Shown here: positions 26,486 through 36,120 of the stretch, piece by piece
How the letters are laid out: every line of letters starts with the position of its first letter
How positions within the stretch are numbered: position 1 is the stretch's first letter
Source of the DNA: Pseudomonas asgharzadehiana
GTDB lineage: Bacteria > Pseudomonadota > Gammaproteobacteria > Pseudomonadales > Pseudomonadaceae
Assembly (NCBI RefSeq): GCF_019139815.1
Contig: NZ_CP077079.1
Coordinates: 2,418,001 to 2,482,000, forward strand
Reading direction: 5' to 3'
DNA: 64,000 nt
Notes under the pieces: model-generated
Told to the model about the DNA's origin: nothing
What the model saw: only the letters and a program-made list of their open reading frames with translations
Database searches by the model: none
Made by a program: the position numbers and the translations under genes

Positions 26486-26501
26486 TGGCATAGGGGTTGC
26501 T
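26486..26501 (+). promoter_or_regulatory. sigma-54 (-24/-12) promoter of the PQQ alcohol dehydrogenase
   Basis: TGGCATAGGGGTTGCT matches the consensus TGGCAC-R-N4-TTGCW at every strongly conserved base, with GG and GC 10 bases apart. Transcription would begin near 26512, giving a leader of about 47 bases before the ATG at 26559, which has its own AGGAG. Confidence 0.75.
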
Positions 26502-26558
26502 CTTGTTCCTCTGCGCAGCGCAATGGCTTCGCTACTAATAAGAATCAGGAGTTCCCCC

Positions 26559-28736
26559 ATGACACAGATTGGCCTCGCCGTGCCTACTGCTTCTCGGAGC
26601 GCGCCCCTTCGTGTTCCGCTCAAGACGCTATTTGTCGTGCTGGCGCTGACGCTCAATGCCGCGCCGGGCTGGGCAGAGGACATGCCAGCGAATGTCGACG
26701 GCAAGCGCATCATCGCCGCCGATCAGGAGCCCGGTAACTGGATGAGCACCGGCCGCACCTACGACGAGCAGCGCTACAGCCCATTGAAGAAAATCAGCGA
26801 CCAGAACGTCGGCCAGCTGGGGCTCGCCTGGAGCTACAAGCTGGACCTGGATCGGGGCGTCGAAGCCACGCCTATCGTGGTCGACGGCGTGATGTACACC
26901 ACCGGTCCGTTCTCCGTGGTCTACGCCCTGGACGCACGCGACGGCAAGCTGATCTGGAAGTACGACCCCAAGTCCGACCGCAACCGCGCCGGCGAGGCGT
27001 GCTGCGATGCGGTCAACCGTGGCGTCGCGGTGTGGAAGGGCAAGGTCTACGTGGGTGTGCTCGATGGTCGCCTGGAGGCCATCGATGCGAAGACCGGCCA
27101 GCGCGTCTGGTCGGTGGACACCCGGGCCGATCACACGCGCAGCTACACCATCACCGGTGCCCCTCGCGTGGTCAACGGCAAAGTGGTGATCGGCAACGGT
27201 GGTGCCGAGTTCGGCGTACGCGGTTATGTCACCGCCTACGACGCCGAAACCGGCAAGCAGGCCTGGCGTTTCTTCACGGTGCCGGGTGACCCCAAGCTGC
27301 CGCCGGAAGACAAGGCCATGGCCATCGCCGCCAAGACCTGGCACGGCGATGCCTACGTTGCTCAAGGCGGTGGCGGCACGGCCTGGGATTCCTTCGCTTT
27401 CGACCCGGATCTGAATCTGCTGTACATCGGCGTTGGCAACGGTTCGCTGTGGGACCCGAAATGGCGCAGCCAGGCCAAGGGCGACAACCTGTTCCTGTCC
27501 TCGATTGTCGCCGTCAACGCCGACACGGGCGAGTACGCCTGGCATTACCAGACCACGCCCGGAGACGCCTGGGACTACACCGCCACCCAGCACATGATCC
27601 TGGCGGAACTGCCGATCAACGGCAAGCCGCGCAAAGTCCTGATGCAGGCGCCGAAAAACGGCTTCTTCTACGTGATCGACCGCGCCACGGGTGAGCTGCT
27701 GTCGGCCAAGGGCATCGTTCCGCAAAGCTGGACCAAGGGCATGGACATGAAGACCGGGAGGCCCATCGTCGATGACGAGAACGCCGCGTACTGGAAGGAC
27801 GGCAAGCGCAAGTTGGTCACGCCCGCGTTCTGGGGCGCCCACGACTGGCAGCCGATGTCCTACAACCCGAACACCGGCCTGGTGTACATCCCGGCGCACA
27901 TCATGTCCGCCTATTACGAACACATCCCCGAAGCGCCCAAGCGCAACCCGTTCAAGAGCATGTACCAACTGGGCCTGCGCACCGGGATGATGCCCGAGGA
28001 CGCCGATGGGTTGCTGGAAATGGCCAAGGGCTGGTCGGGCAAACTCATCGCCTGGGACCCGGTCAAGCAGCAACCGGCCTGGGAAGTGCCCTACGTGACG
28101 ATCTTCAACGGCGGCACCTTGAGCACCGCCGGCAACCTGGTGTTCGAGGGCAGCGCCGATGGCCGGGTGATCGCCTATGCCGCCGACACCGGCAAGAAAC
28201 TCTGGGAGCAGCCAGCGGCCAGTGGTGTCATGGCTGCGCCGATTACCTACAGCGTGGATGGTGAGCAATACGTCACCTTCATGGCCGGTTGGGGCGGTGC
28301 CTTCTCGACGTTCGCGGGTGCCTTGTCCTTGCGCGCCGGGGTCCGGCCGTTTTCCCAGGTGTTGACCTACAAACTGGGCGGCACCGCCAAGCTCAACGAG
28401 CCGGCACCGCTTGCCGACACCCCAAAACCGCCGCCATTGACCGGTGAGACCGCCGCGGTGGACGCCGGCGGCAAACTTTATGACGGCTATTGCTCGCAGT
28501 GCCACGGCATCCATGCGGTCAGCGGCGGCGTGCTGCCGGACCTGCGCAAGCTGACGCCGGAAAAACACCAGATGTTCCTCGGCATTCTGTTCGGTGGCCG
28601 AGTGCCCGACGGCATGCCGTCCTTTGCCGACGCCTTCACGCCGGCACAGGTGGAGCAGATCCATCAATACCTGATCAAGCGCGCCCACGACCTGCAGCAG
28701 GAAGGCGGCGTCTGGAAAACCTTTAGCGCCAAATGA
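26559..28736 (+). CDS. PQQ-dependent quinohaemoprotein alcohol dehydrogenase (type II, periplasmic)
   Basis: 725 residues from the ATG at 26559 (AGGAG 7 bases upstream). A signal peptide ends near APGWAE. The eight-bladed PQQ propeller (about 40-590) carries the vicinal disulfide pair C148-C149 (GEACCDAVNRG) that covers the quinone. It also has W-docking repeats such as ALDARDGKLIWKYDP and the catalytic-region GDAWDYTATQHMIL. A C-terminal cytochrome c domain has C645-S-Q-C648-H649. The enzyme oxidises primary alcohols to aldehydes in the periplasm and passes electrons through its own haem. An aldehyde dehydrogenase gene follows. Codon use is more GC-biased than in the neighbouring genes. Confidence 0.9.
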   Translation: MTQIGLAVPTASRSAPLRVPLKTLFVVLALTLNAAPGWAEDMPANVDGKRIIAADQEPGNWMSTGRTYDEQRYSPLKKISDQNVGQLGLAWSYKLDLDRGVEATPIVVDGVMYTTGPFSVVYALDARDGKLIWKYDPKSDRNRAGEACCDAVNRGVAVWKGKVYVGVLDGRLEAIDAKTGQRVWSVDTRADHTRSYTITGAPRVVNGKVVIGNGGAEFGVRGYVTAYDAETGKQAWRFFTVPGDPKLPPEDKAMAIAAKTWHGDAYVAQGGGGTAWDSFAFDPDLNLLYIGVGNGSLWDPKWRSQAKGDNLFLSSIVAVNADTGEYAWHYQTTPGDAWDYTATQHMILAELPINGKPRKVLMQAPKNGFFYVIDRATGELLSAKGIVPQSWTKGMDMKTGRPIVDDENAAYWKDGKRKLVTPAFWGAHDWQPMSYNPNTGLVYIPAHIMSAYYEHIPEAPKRNPFKSMYQLGLRTGMMPEDADGLLEMAKGWSGKLIAWDPVKQQPAWEVPYVTIFNGGTLSTAGNLVFEGSADGRVIAYAADTGKKLWEQPAASGVMAAPITYSVDGEQYVTFMAGWGGAFSTFAGALSLRAGVRPFSQVLTYKLGGTAKLNEPAPLADTPKPPPLTGETAAVDAGGKLYDGYCSQCHGIHAVSGGVLPDLRKLTPEKHQMFLGILFGGRVPDGMPSFADAFTPAQVEQIHQYLIKRAHDLQQEGGVWKTFSAK

Positions 28737-28743
28737 ACGCCCG

Positions 28744-28778
28744 CGATGCAGGGGGGCGGGGCGCCCCTGCATCGTTTT
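28744..28778 (+). terminator. perfect-stem hairpin between alcohol and aldehyde dehydrogenase genes
   Basis: CGATGCAGGGG and CCCCTGCATCG form an 11-bp perfect stem with a 9-base loop, followed by TTTTCG. It stands 8 bases after the dehydrogenase stop and 30 bases before the aldA-like start. It would act as a terminator or partial attenuator that lowers aldehyde dehydrogenase expression relative to the alcohol dehydrogenase. Confidence 0.7.
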
Positions 28779-28803
28779 CGACACTGTCCGCGAGAGCAAG
28801 CAC

Positions 28804-30240
28804 ATGAACGAAATCATCGATTACCAGAACTTCATCGCCAACGCCTTCGTTCCTGGCGACCCCAGCATCGAAGTGCGCAACCCGGCCAACGACCGACTGT
28901 TGGCGCGGGTGCCCGAAGCCAGTGGCGAGCACGTTGAAGCGGCTATTGCCGCGGCGCGCAAGGCGCAGAAAAGCTGGGCGGCCCGACCGGCCATCGAACG
29001 CGCCGGCTACCTGCGCAAGATCGCCAGCAAAGTGCGCGACAACGCCGAACGACTCGCCCACATCATCACCGCCGAGCAAGGCAAGGTGCTGGGGCTGGCG
29101 CGGGTGGAGGTCAACTTCACCGCCGATTACCTGGATTACATGGCCGAATGGGCACGGCGTCTCGAAGGTGAGGTGCTGACCAGCGACCGCGTCGGCGAAA
29201 GCATCTTCCTGCTGCGCAAACCCCTGGGTGTGGTGGCCGGCATCTTGCCGTGGAACTTCCCGTTCTTCCTGATCGCTCGCAAAATGGCGCCAGCCTTGGT
29301 GACCGGCAACACCATCGTGATCAAGCCCAGTGAAGAAACCCCGATCAATTGCTTCGAGTTCGCCCGCCTGGTGGCCGAGACCGACCTGCCGGCCGGGGTG
29401 TTCAACGTGGTCAGCGGCACGGGGGCGACAGTGGGGCATCAGCTGACCAGCCATGCCGGCATTGATCTGATCAGCTTTACCGGCAGCGTCGGCACTGGCT
29501 CGCGGATCATGGCCGCGGCGGCGCCGAACATCACCAAGCTCAACCTGGAACTGGGGGGCAAGGCGCCGGCTATCGTGCTCGCGGACGCCGACCTGGAGCT
29601 GGCGGTCAAGGCCGTCACCGCGTCGCGGGTGATCAACACCGGGCAAGTCTGCAACTGCGCCGAGCGGGTGTACGTCGAACGCAAGGTCGCCGATCAGTTC
29701 ATCGAGCAGATTGCCGCGTCGATGGCCGCTACCCGGTACGGCGACCCGCTGGCCGAAGACGATCTGGACATGGGGCCGCTGATCAATCAGGCCGCGCTGG
29801 ACAAGGTCGCGCAGATGGTCAAGAGCGCCACGGGGCAGGGCGCCGAAGTGGTGACTGGCGGCGCCGTGGCCGACAAGGGCCAGGGTTTCCATTACCAGCC
29901 AACCGTTCTGGCCGGCTGTGGCAGCGACATGGCGATCATGCGCCAGGAGATCTTTGGCCCGGTGTTGCCGATCCAGATCGTCGAAGACCTGGACGAAGCC
30001 ATCGCCCTGGCCAACGACAGCGAATACGGCCTGACTTCATCGATCTACACCCGCAGCCTGAGCGCGGCCATGCGCGCCAGTCATGAACTGGATTTTGGCG
30101 AAACCTACATCAATCGCGAGAACTTCGAAGCGATGCAGGGCTTCCATGCGGGGACGCGCAAATCCGGCATTGGCGGCGCGGACGGCAAGCACGGCTTGTA
30201 TGAATACACCCACACCCACGTGGTCTACATTCAGATCTGA
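28804..30240 (+). CDS. aldA: aldehyde dehydrogenase, AldA (glycolaldehyde/lactaldehyde) type
   Basis: 478 residues of the NAD-dependent aldehyde dehydrogenase family. It shows GVVAGILPWNFPFFLIARKM, the NAD-loop FTGSVGTGSRIM, the catalytic Glu in LNLELGGKAPAIV and the catalytic Cys in NTGQVCNCAERVYVER. The CNCAERVYV sequence is characteristic of the AldA/lactaldehyde dehydrogenase subfamily. It would oxidise the aldehyde produced by the upstream PQQ alcohol dehydrogenase to the acid in the cytoplasm. Base composition matches the alcohol dehydrogenase and regulator genes, so the three form one acquired unit. Confidence 0.87.
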   Translation: MNEIIDYQNFIANAFVPGDPSIEVRNPANDRLLARVPEASGEHVEAAIAAARKAQKSWAARPAIERAGYLRKIASKVRDNAERLAHIITAEQGKVLGLARVEVNFTADYLDYMAEWARRLEGEVLTSDRVGESIFLLRKPLGVVAGILPWNFPFFLIARKMAPALVTGNTIVIKPSEETPINCFEFARLVAETDLPAGVFNVVSGTGATVGHQLTSHAGIDLISFTGSVGTGSRIMAAAAPNITKLNLELGGKAPAIVLADADLELAVKAVTASRVINTGQVCNCAERVYVERKVADQFIEQIAASMAATRYGDPLAEDDLDMGPLINQAALDKVAQMVKSATGQGAEVVTGGAVADKGQGFHYQPTVLAGCGSDMAIMRQEIFGPVLPIQIVEDLDEAIALANDSEYGLTSSIYTRSLSAAMRASHELDFGETYINRENFEAMQGFHAGTRKSGIGGADGKHGLYEYTHTHVVYIQI

Positions 30241-30260
30241 TCGCTGGTCCGTGCGCAGAG

Positions 30261-30295
30261 AAATGCCGACACCCGTGAGGGCGCCGGCATTTTTA
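30261..30295. terminator. bidirectional terminator between aldA and the sigma-54 activator
   Basis: AAATGCCG and CGGCATTTTT pair outside an inner CCC/GGG stem, with T-runs on both strands. It lies between two convergent genes. Confidence 0.65.
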
Positions 30296-30312
30296 TTGGT
30301 GCGGACGTGGTA

Positions 30313-32256
30313 TCAGGGCTGGTCGTTGGGCGCGACGACGCCGTGCTTTTTCATCTTGCGATACAGCGTCGAGCGCGAGATGCCCAGGTCCGTCGCGGCG
30401 GCGCTGATGTTCCAGCGATGCCGGCGCAGAGTGCCCAGCAAGTGGCGGGACTCTTCGCCGCCCAGTTGTTCTTCCAGATTGCCGGCCTGCGGCTTAACGC
30501 CGGTAGCCAGTGGCAGCCTCTGCGGTGTCAGCAATTCGCAGGGCAGGCAGTCCAGATCGATCACGCCGCCTTCGGCCAGGGCCACCGCGTAGCGCAGGCT
30601 GTTGAGCAGTTGGCGAATGTTGCCGGGCCATGGGTAATCGAACAGGCATCGGCGGGCATCGGCGTCCAGCCGCAACCCGCGGGCGTCGGTCTGGGCTGCG
30701 AGCAGCGTGTCGATCAGCTCGGCTCGGTCACTGCGCTCGCGCAACGCCGGCAGCGCGAGGTTCATGCCGGCGAGGCGATAAAACAAGTCTTCGCGAAAGC
30801 GCTTCTCGCCGATCATGCTGTGCAGATCCTGATGGGTGGCCGAGATCACTTGGACGTCCAGCATCACCGGCGCCTCGGCCCCCAGTGGCGAAATTTCTCG
30901 TTCTGCCAGCACGCGTAGCAAGCGGGTTTGCAGGTGGGCGGGCATGTCGCCGATCTCATCGAGAAAGAGGGTGCCGCCGTTTGCCAGTTCCAGCTTGCCT
31001 TTCATGCCCTTTCGGTTGGCGCCGGTGAAGCTGCCGGCGCGATAGCCGAACAGTTCGCTCTCGATCAACGTCTCCGGGATAGCCGCGCAGTTCAGCGCAA
31101 CGAAAGGTCCGGCGCGACGACTGCTGGCATGGTGAATGGCACGGGCAAAGGCCTCCTTGCCGGTGCCGGTCTCGCCGGTGATCAGGATCGCAATGCCCTT
31201 GTCGATCACCTTGCGCACGCGCCGCACGTTCTGTTGCAGCCGGGCATCGCTACCTGCGAGTTGTTGCAGTTCCGGGTGGGCCTGAAGGGCGGGGCGGGCG
31301 ACGGGCAGCGGGCGGTGCTGTTCGGAGGGGATACGCAGGCCGACGTCCAGCAAGGCCTCATCACGCAGGCCACGCAAGCGCACCCCCTGGGCGCCACCGT
31401 TGGTGAGCTGGAGCAGTTCGTCCACCGTGGTTGGGAGCAGGCTATCGATGCGAGCGCCGAGCAATCTGGGATTGTCGGCCAGATCCAAGGCGACAAACGC
31501 GGCACGGTTGGCCCCGATGATGCGACCGCTTTCATCCAAAGCGAGCAGTTGCTCGTTGGCCAGGTCGGCGATTTCATCGATGGGTTTGAGGGACAGGGTC
31601 AGGCGGTCGCGGTAGCTCTGGCGAAAGTGTGCGTTCTCGATCAGGCGGGCGTACATGATCACCAGTTGCAACGTGAGGTACTGGCTTTCCCGAGGACCCT
31701 CGTTGTTCATGCAGGTCGCATTCAGGCAACCGCGCAACAAGCCTTGCGCGTCGAAGATCGGCGCCACCGAGCAGCTCAGGCGGAAGTTGGACGCCAGGAA
31801 GTGCTCTTCCCGGTGAATGATCAGCGGTTGCGCCGCCGCCAGGGTCGTGCCGATGCCGTTGGTGCCGACCTCCGACTCATCCCACCGCGCGCCCACCACC
31901 AGCCCGGATCGGGTGTAGGCATCGTGCTGGCTGGGCAGCCGGGAATCCAGGGTGATGCCGTGCTCATCGCTCAGCAGTACGGCAAAGCCGGCGGGCACCA
32001 CGCGCCGGGCCAGGCCGTTCACACCCTGGCTGGCAATGGAAAGATATTGCTGATGCTGTTCCTGGTGACGACGGATGTCCTCGGCGCCAAGGATATTCTT
32101 GCGGCTCGCCGCGCCCGGATCCAGCCGGTGCTGCACGACGCTGCGGTACCAGGACTGTGCAATGACCCCATCGGGCCTGAGGCCGCGCCCGGAAAAATGG
32201 TCGTTGACGAACGCCGCGAGTTCGCTGGGGATCGTCTGCGTGTCATGCAAGGTCAT
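30313..32256 (-). CDS. sigma-54-dependent activator, AcoR/GAF type
   Basis: 647 residues from the ATG at 32256 (GGAG 6 bases upstream); the longer frame is not supported. The N-terminal half (about 70-210) is a GAF-type sensor. Residues about 335-565 are the AAA+ domain, with Walker A GETGTGKEAFARAI, the sigma-54 contact loop GSFTGA (a Ser variant of the usual GAFTGA) and Walker B GGTLFLDEIGDMP. The C-terminus is a Fis helix-turn-helix (ISAAATDLGISRSTLYRKM). Members of this group respond to alcohols, acetoin or aldehydes. It is convergent with the PQQ dehydrogenase/aldA genes, whose promoter has matching upstream sites and a -24/-12 element, so it is the probable activator of these genes. Confidence 0.87.
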   Translation of the reverse strand: MTLHDTQTIPSELAAFVNDHFSGRGLRPDGVIAQSWYRSVVQHRLDPGAASRKNILGAEDIRRHQEQHQQYLSIASQGVNGLARRVVPAGFAVLLSDEHGITLDSRLPSQHDAYTRSGLVVGARWDESEVGTNGIGTTLAAAQPLIIHREEHFLASNFRLSCSVAPIFDAQGLLRGCLNATCMNNEGPRESQYLTLQLVIMYARLIENAHFRQSYRDRLTLSLKPIDEIADLANEQLLALDESGRIIGANRAAFVALDLADNPRLLGARIDSLLPTTVDELLQLTNGGAQGVRLRGLRDEALLDVGLRIPSEQHRPLPVARPALQAHPELQQLAGSDARLQQNVRRVRKVIDKGIAILITGETGTGKEAFARAIHHASSRRAGPFVALNCAAIPETLIESELFGYRAGSFTGANRKGMKGKLELANGGTLFLDEIGDMPAHLQTRLLRVLAEREISPLGAEAPVMLDVQVISATHQDLHSMIGEKRFREDLFYRLAGMNLALPALRERSDRAELIDTLLAAQTDARGLRLDADARRCLFDYPWPGNIRQLLNSLRYAVALAEGGVIDLDCLPCELLTPQRLPLATGVKPQAGNLEEQLGGEESRHLLGTLRRHRWNISAAATDLGISRSTLYRKMKKHGVVAPNDQP

Positions 32257-32397
32257 GAAATGCTCCCATAAGGCGTGAAGGCCACAAAGGACCATCACTG
32301 CGATCTTGTTATTAGAGGCTGGCCGCAGCTGCAACTATCTACCATAGACGCTAGTGCGAAAACTTTCAGCCTTGGAGCAACAAGTCTCATCTACCCG

Positions 32398-32575
32398 GCG
32401 CAACACACCAAACCACTCTCTACGGCGGCAGTTTTACCCCTGGGGCGGAAGGAATGGGGGGCCCAGCACTCCATGAAGTGCGCTCGTGATACGGCATGGA
32501 ATTGACGTATATCATCCATCATAAAGATCAAGGTTATTTCCGTGAGGCAATGGATCAGCAACCGATGTTCCGCCG
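32398..32575 (-). pseudogene. soxC: diverged internal fragment of soxC
   Basis: About 60 residues in frame (PPAEHRLLIHCLTEITLIFM, then DDIRQFHAVSRAHFMECW) align with residues about 132-190 of the intact SoxC protein at 16324 (DPAEHRLVIHGLTENALIFT, then DEIRQFPAVSRVHFMECS). The DNA is about three-quarters identical. The piece includes the Mo-ligand Cys but neither end of the gene. It is fused in frame to the mmsA fragment that follows. Confidence 0.8.
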
Positions 32576-32601
32576 GTGGCGTCGAGAACTCTGAGAACCG
32601 T
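32574..32601. repeat. short imperfect repeat shared with 18594-18620
   Basis: CGGTGGCGTCGAGA is followed by CTGAGA, ACC and AGGC, in the same order as upstream of the DMT gene at 18594. It marks the exact junction of the soxC and mmsA fragments. Confidence 0.35.
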
Positions 32602-33592
32602 ACCAAGGCGTCATATTGTTCTTCAAGGCTGTTCACACGCACGATACAAAGCATCGGTCCGAAGATCTCTTCTTTACAAATAGTCTGGTCGGTGGTGACG
32701 TGGTCGAACAGGCAACCGCCGATGAAGAAGCCCTTTTCGTGGCCAGGCACTTTGAGATCCCAACCATCTACCACCAGGCTCGCTCCGGCCTCGACGCCTG
32801 CGTTCACATAGCCGATGACCTTGTCCATGTGCGCGCGTGTGACAAGCGGGCCCTTGTCCAATCCGCGTTCGGTGCCGGCACCGATCTTCAGTGCCTTGAT
32901 CTGTGGCATCAGCTTGGCGATCCGTCGTCCACTTGATCACCCACACAAACGGCGACGGAGATGGCCATGCAGCGTTCGCCACAGGAGCAGTATGCGGCGC
33001 CCATCAACGCGTTGACCGTGTTGTCGAGATCAGCGTCCGGCATAACCACAGCGTGTTTTTTTGCACTGCCCAGCGCCTGCACGCGTTTGCCGCGTCGGGT
33101 GCCTTCAGTGTAAATATACTCAGCAATAGGCGTGGAGCCGACAAAGCTTAGCGCCTTGACTTCCGGTACCTCGATTAGCGCGTCGACCGCAATCTTATCG
33201 CCAGGCACGACGTTCAGAACGCCCTTGGGTAGGCCGGCATCGTGGAACAGTTGCGCAATTAATAGCGTTGAGCTCGGATCACGTTCCGATGGCTTGAGAA
33301 TAAAGGTATTGCCGCAGGCGATCGCCAATGGATACATCCACAATGGGACCATGGCTGGGAAATTGAAGGGTGTAATGCCCGCTACCACGCCGATGGGCTG
33401 GAAGTCAGACCAGGCATCAATACTCGGCTCTGCGTTGCGGCTGAACTCGCCCTTGAGAATTTCAGGCGCGGCGCAGGCGTACTCGATGTTCTCAATCCCG
33501 CGCTTGAGTTCACCCGTTGCGTCCTCCAGCGTCTTGCCATGTTCCTCACTGATCAGTTGGGCAATTTCGGCTTCATTGGATGTGCTGAGTTC
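32596..33592 (-). pseudogene. mmsA: methylmalonate-semialdehyde dehydrogenase, truncated and frameshifted
   Basis: Pieces of a CoA-acylating methylmalonate-semialdehyde dehydrogenase can be read on the minus strand: [75 protein letters not shown], then after a frame change near 32915 PQIKALKIGAG and KEEIFGPMLCIVRVNSLEE. The first about 95 and the last about 100 residues are missing. The N-terminal piece is in a frame different from the start of the central piece, and the 3' end is replaced by a soxC fragment. The Cys nucleophile region (GERCM) is present. Such a gene cannot make a working enzyme. Confidence 0.82.
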
Positions 33593-33684
33593 AGGCGAAC
33601 TGAAAATCCGATTTTTTCAACACATTCGGCCAATAGTTGTCGATCGGGCATGCCCGCGTGCAAGAGGATAGACCGCAGGTTGAA

Positions 33685-34494
33685 TCATTCAAAATTGACA
33701 TGTTCCTTGCAATATAACTTTCGGTAAACGGCAGGCGTCATACCGACCTTGCGTATGAAAAGACGGCGCATGTAGGCGCTATCCTTGAAGCCGCAACGTT
33801 GCGCAATGACCGCGATCGATGAGTCGTTTCTCAAAAGCATTCGCTCCGCTGCCGTGATTCGCTGGCGATGAATCGCCTCTGTGATGGTGACGCCGAATGC
33901 CTGGCGAAATACCCGTCCAAGGTAGTCGGCATTGCAACGAAGCAATTCAGCGAGCGACGACGCGCCAAGCTCATCCCCGAACCGGATGCCAATCTGTTGT
34001 CGGGCACGGTAGGCCAAGGCCATGCCTCGTTCGGCAATGCCCGTTTTCTCCTGATGACGGGACAGCCGCTGCAGCATCAGGAGCACTAGCAGCCCTAAGG
34101 TTTCAGGCGGTGCGCCATCTTCCTGTTCACCGAGAAAAAGCCTGAGCAGGGCCACGAATCGCTCAGGCTCTGTCACTGCAGTTCGGCGTCGCACCACAAA
34201 GGACCCGCTCTCCGGAGCGGTAGTGGGCGCCAGCTCGAAATGCAACCAGTAGAAACGCAATGCGGGGTCATAATCAGTGATTCCTTCATGCAATTGTCCG
34301 GGTTGCAGCAGTAGGGTTTCGCCTGCACCCAACACGAAGTCTTCGTCTTGCTCGCGCAAAGCAAGACTGCCCTTGTCCACGTAAATCAACTCGTAAGAGT
34401 CGATGACCCTTCGCGGATGCCGACCCACCCCGCGCGAAATGAAATAGCCGCCGTTCTGCGCCACGATTGGACTTGCGAATTTCAAAGCCAACAT
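33685..34494 (-). CDS. AraC-family regulator of the arabinoside locus
   Basis: 269 residues from the ATG at 34494 (GGAG 9 bases upstream). The N-terminal cupin-like sensor domain (LALREQDEDFVLGAGETLLL, then QPGQLHEGI) resembles sugar-binding AraC proteins. The C-terminal double helix-turn-helix includes SSLAELLRCNADYLGRVFRQ, IAVIAQRCGFKDSAYMRRLF and the ending MTPAVYRKLY. It is divergent from a GPH sugar transporter and GH127 arabinofuranosidase across a 215-bp gap, so it most probably activates them in response to an arabinose-related sugar. Confidence 0.85.
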   Translation of the reverse strand: MLALKFASPIVAQNGGYFISRGVGRHPRRVIDSYELIYVDKGSLALREQDEDFVLGAGETLLLQPGQLHEGITDYDPALRFYWLHFELAPTTAPESGSFVVRRRTAVTEPERFVALLRLFLGEQEDGAPPETLGLLVLLMLQRLSRHQEKTGIAERGMALAYRARQQIGIRFGDELGASSLAELLRCNADYLGRVFRQAFGVTITEAIHRQRITAAERMLLRNDSSIAVIAQRCGFKDSAYMRRLFIRKVGMTPAVYRKLYCKEHVNFE

Positions 34495-34709
34495 AAGAAC
34501 GCTCTCCAATAGCCAACTGACGTACTTACCGTGTAAACCTTCAAGGAAAGTCGGAATCGTCCCGCTCTTCTACCGTTTAGCTCTCTTGAGGAGAGGCTCG
34601 GGCAGGTGCCACCATACTGACCACACGGCCTGCGTTTTCAAGCGCAATACCGTCCAAACGCCTGTTATGCAGCCAGGCGCTAATAATTACAAGAATTGGA
34701 GAGCATTGC

Positions 34710-36101
34710 ATGACTACGTCAGCCTTGGCGTCCGCGGTTGCGGCCTCGACGCAATCGCAGCCTACAACATTATCCCGCTCGGAAAAATTTGGGTATGGCT
34801 TGGGTGATGCGGGAGGCACGATCATCACCTGCTTGATTGCCAACTTCCTCACGTTCTTCTACACCGACGTCTTTGGACTGACCCCTGCCGTTGTGGGCAC
34901 GTTATTTCTGTTGTTGCGCGTCGTGGACGCCGTCGCTGACCCCTTAATGGGCGCCATCGCCGACCGCACCAATAGCCGTTTCGGGCGTTTTCGCCCTTGG
35001 CAACTCTGGGCTGCCTTGCCTATAGGCTTGGCTGGCATTCTTACCTTCAGCACGCCGGAGTTGAGCGCTACGGCCAAGATCGCCTACGCCTTTATCACCT
35101 ACCTAATACTGTCGCTGAGCTACAGCGCAATCAACGTACCGTACTGCGCGCTGATCAGCACCATGACCAAGGACCATCAGGACGTCATGTCTTGCCAGAC
35201 CTGGCGCTTCATGCTCTGTGGCGTCTCCGGTTTCCTGGTGTCGGTGGGCCTGCCGTGGATGGTCGACATGCTTGGGCAGGGCGACATCGCAAAAGGTTAC
35301 CACTGGGGCGTGACGATACTCTGTGGCGTGGCCGTGGCCATGTTTCTATGGTGCTTCTTCAGCGTGCGCGAACGCATCACGCTGACCGAACTGGGTACCT
35401 TCAGCCTACGCCAGCACTTGGCGGGCATGCGCCAGAACGATCAACTGATGTTGATGCTGGCGTTGTCATTTCTATTGATTAACGTGCTCAATATTCGCGG
35501 CGGCGGTTATCTGTATTTCATTACCTATGTCCTGTACGGCGATACGGCCTATACGTCGCTGTTTTTCGGCATGGTGGCTGTGGCGACCATTCTGGGAGCC
35601 TTTCTAGTGCCGATTTTGTCGCGCGGCATCGATCCATTGAAACTGTACCTAGGGATCAACCTATGGTTGGCGCTCTGGAGCGCCGGGCTCTATTTTGTCC
35701 CAGCCTCCGAAAACCAAGCAGGTCTGTGGCTAGCGTTGATATTCATCACGTGCCTCATCCAGGGCATGACATTACCTTTGCATTTTTCCTTCATGGCCTT
35801 CGCCGATGATTATGGTCGTTGGAAAACCGGAATTCGCTCGTCGGGCATGAACTTCGCGGCCAATCTGTTCTGCATCAAGTTGGCGTGGGCCTCCGGCGCC
35901 TTGGTTATCAGCATTCTCTTCACCCTAGTGGCCTACCAGCCGGGCCAGTCTGCGCAGACCCCCGCCTCCCTGGGTGGCATTACTCTGCTGCAAACCCTGA
36001 TTCCCGCCGCATTTCATCTGCTGCTGGCCGCAGTGCTGGCTTACTGCAAGTTGGATCGAACTTTACTAAAACGCATATCCGCAGAATTGAAGACTGTTTG
36101 A
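34710..36101 (+). CDS. GPH-family sugar:cation symporter
   Basis: 463 residues with 12 membrane segments. The N-terminal [20 protein letters not shown] and the loop [17 protein letters not shown] (the GPH form of the MFS helix 2-3 motif) place it with glycoside-pentoside-hexuronide transporters such as XynP, YicJ and LacS. GGAG lies 8 bases before the ATG. These carriers import oligosaccharides or glycosides with Na+ or H+. The GH127 gene starts 19 bases after its stop, so the substrate is probably a beta-L-arabinofuranosyl disaccharide or glycoside. Confidence 0.87.
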   Translation: MTTSALASAVAASTQSQPTTLSRSEKFGYGLGDAGGTIITCLIANFLTFFYTDVFGLTPAVVGTLFLLLRVVDAVADPLMGAIADRTNSRFGRFRPWQLWAALPIGLAGILTFSTPELSATAKIAYAFITYLILSLSYSAINVPYCALISTMTKDHQDVMSCQTWRFMLCGVSGFLVSVGLPWMVDMLGQGDIAKGYHWGVTILCGVAVAMFLWCFFSVRERITLTELGTFSLRQHLAGMRQNDQLMLMLALSFLLINVLNIRGGGYLYFITYVLYGDTAYTSLFFGMVAVATILGAFLVPILSRGIDPLKLYLGINLWLALWSAGLYFVPASENQAGLWLALIFITCLIQGMTLPLHFSFMAFADDYGRWKTGIRSSGMNFAANLFCIKLAWASGALVISILFTLVAYQPGQSAQTPASLGGITLLQTLIPAAFHLLLAAVLAYCKLDRTLLKRISAELKTV

Positions 36102-36120
36102 TCCCAAAGGAGAATATTTC

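Noticed and set aside
26628..28817. 729-codon open frame on the minus strand opposite the PQQ dehydrogenase
   Set aside because: It mirrors the strongly GC-biased codon use of the real gene on the other strand; no family motif, no RBS.
28723..29892. 389-codon minus-strand frame opposite aldA
   Set aside because: Antisense shadow of a GC-rich gene with full catalytic motifs on the plus strand.
30928..32271. 447-codon plus-strand frame opposite the sigma-54 activator
   Set aside because: Antisense shadow; the minus strand encodes intact AAA+ and Fis domains.
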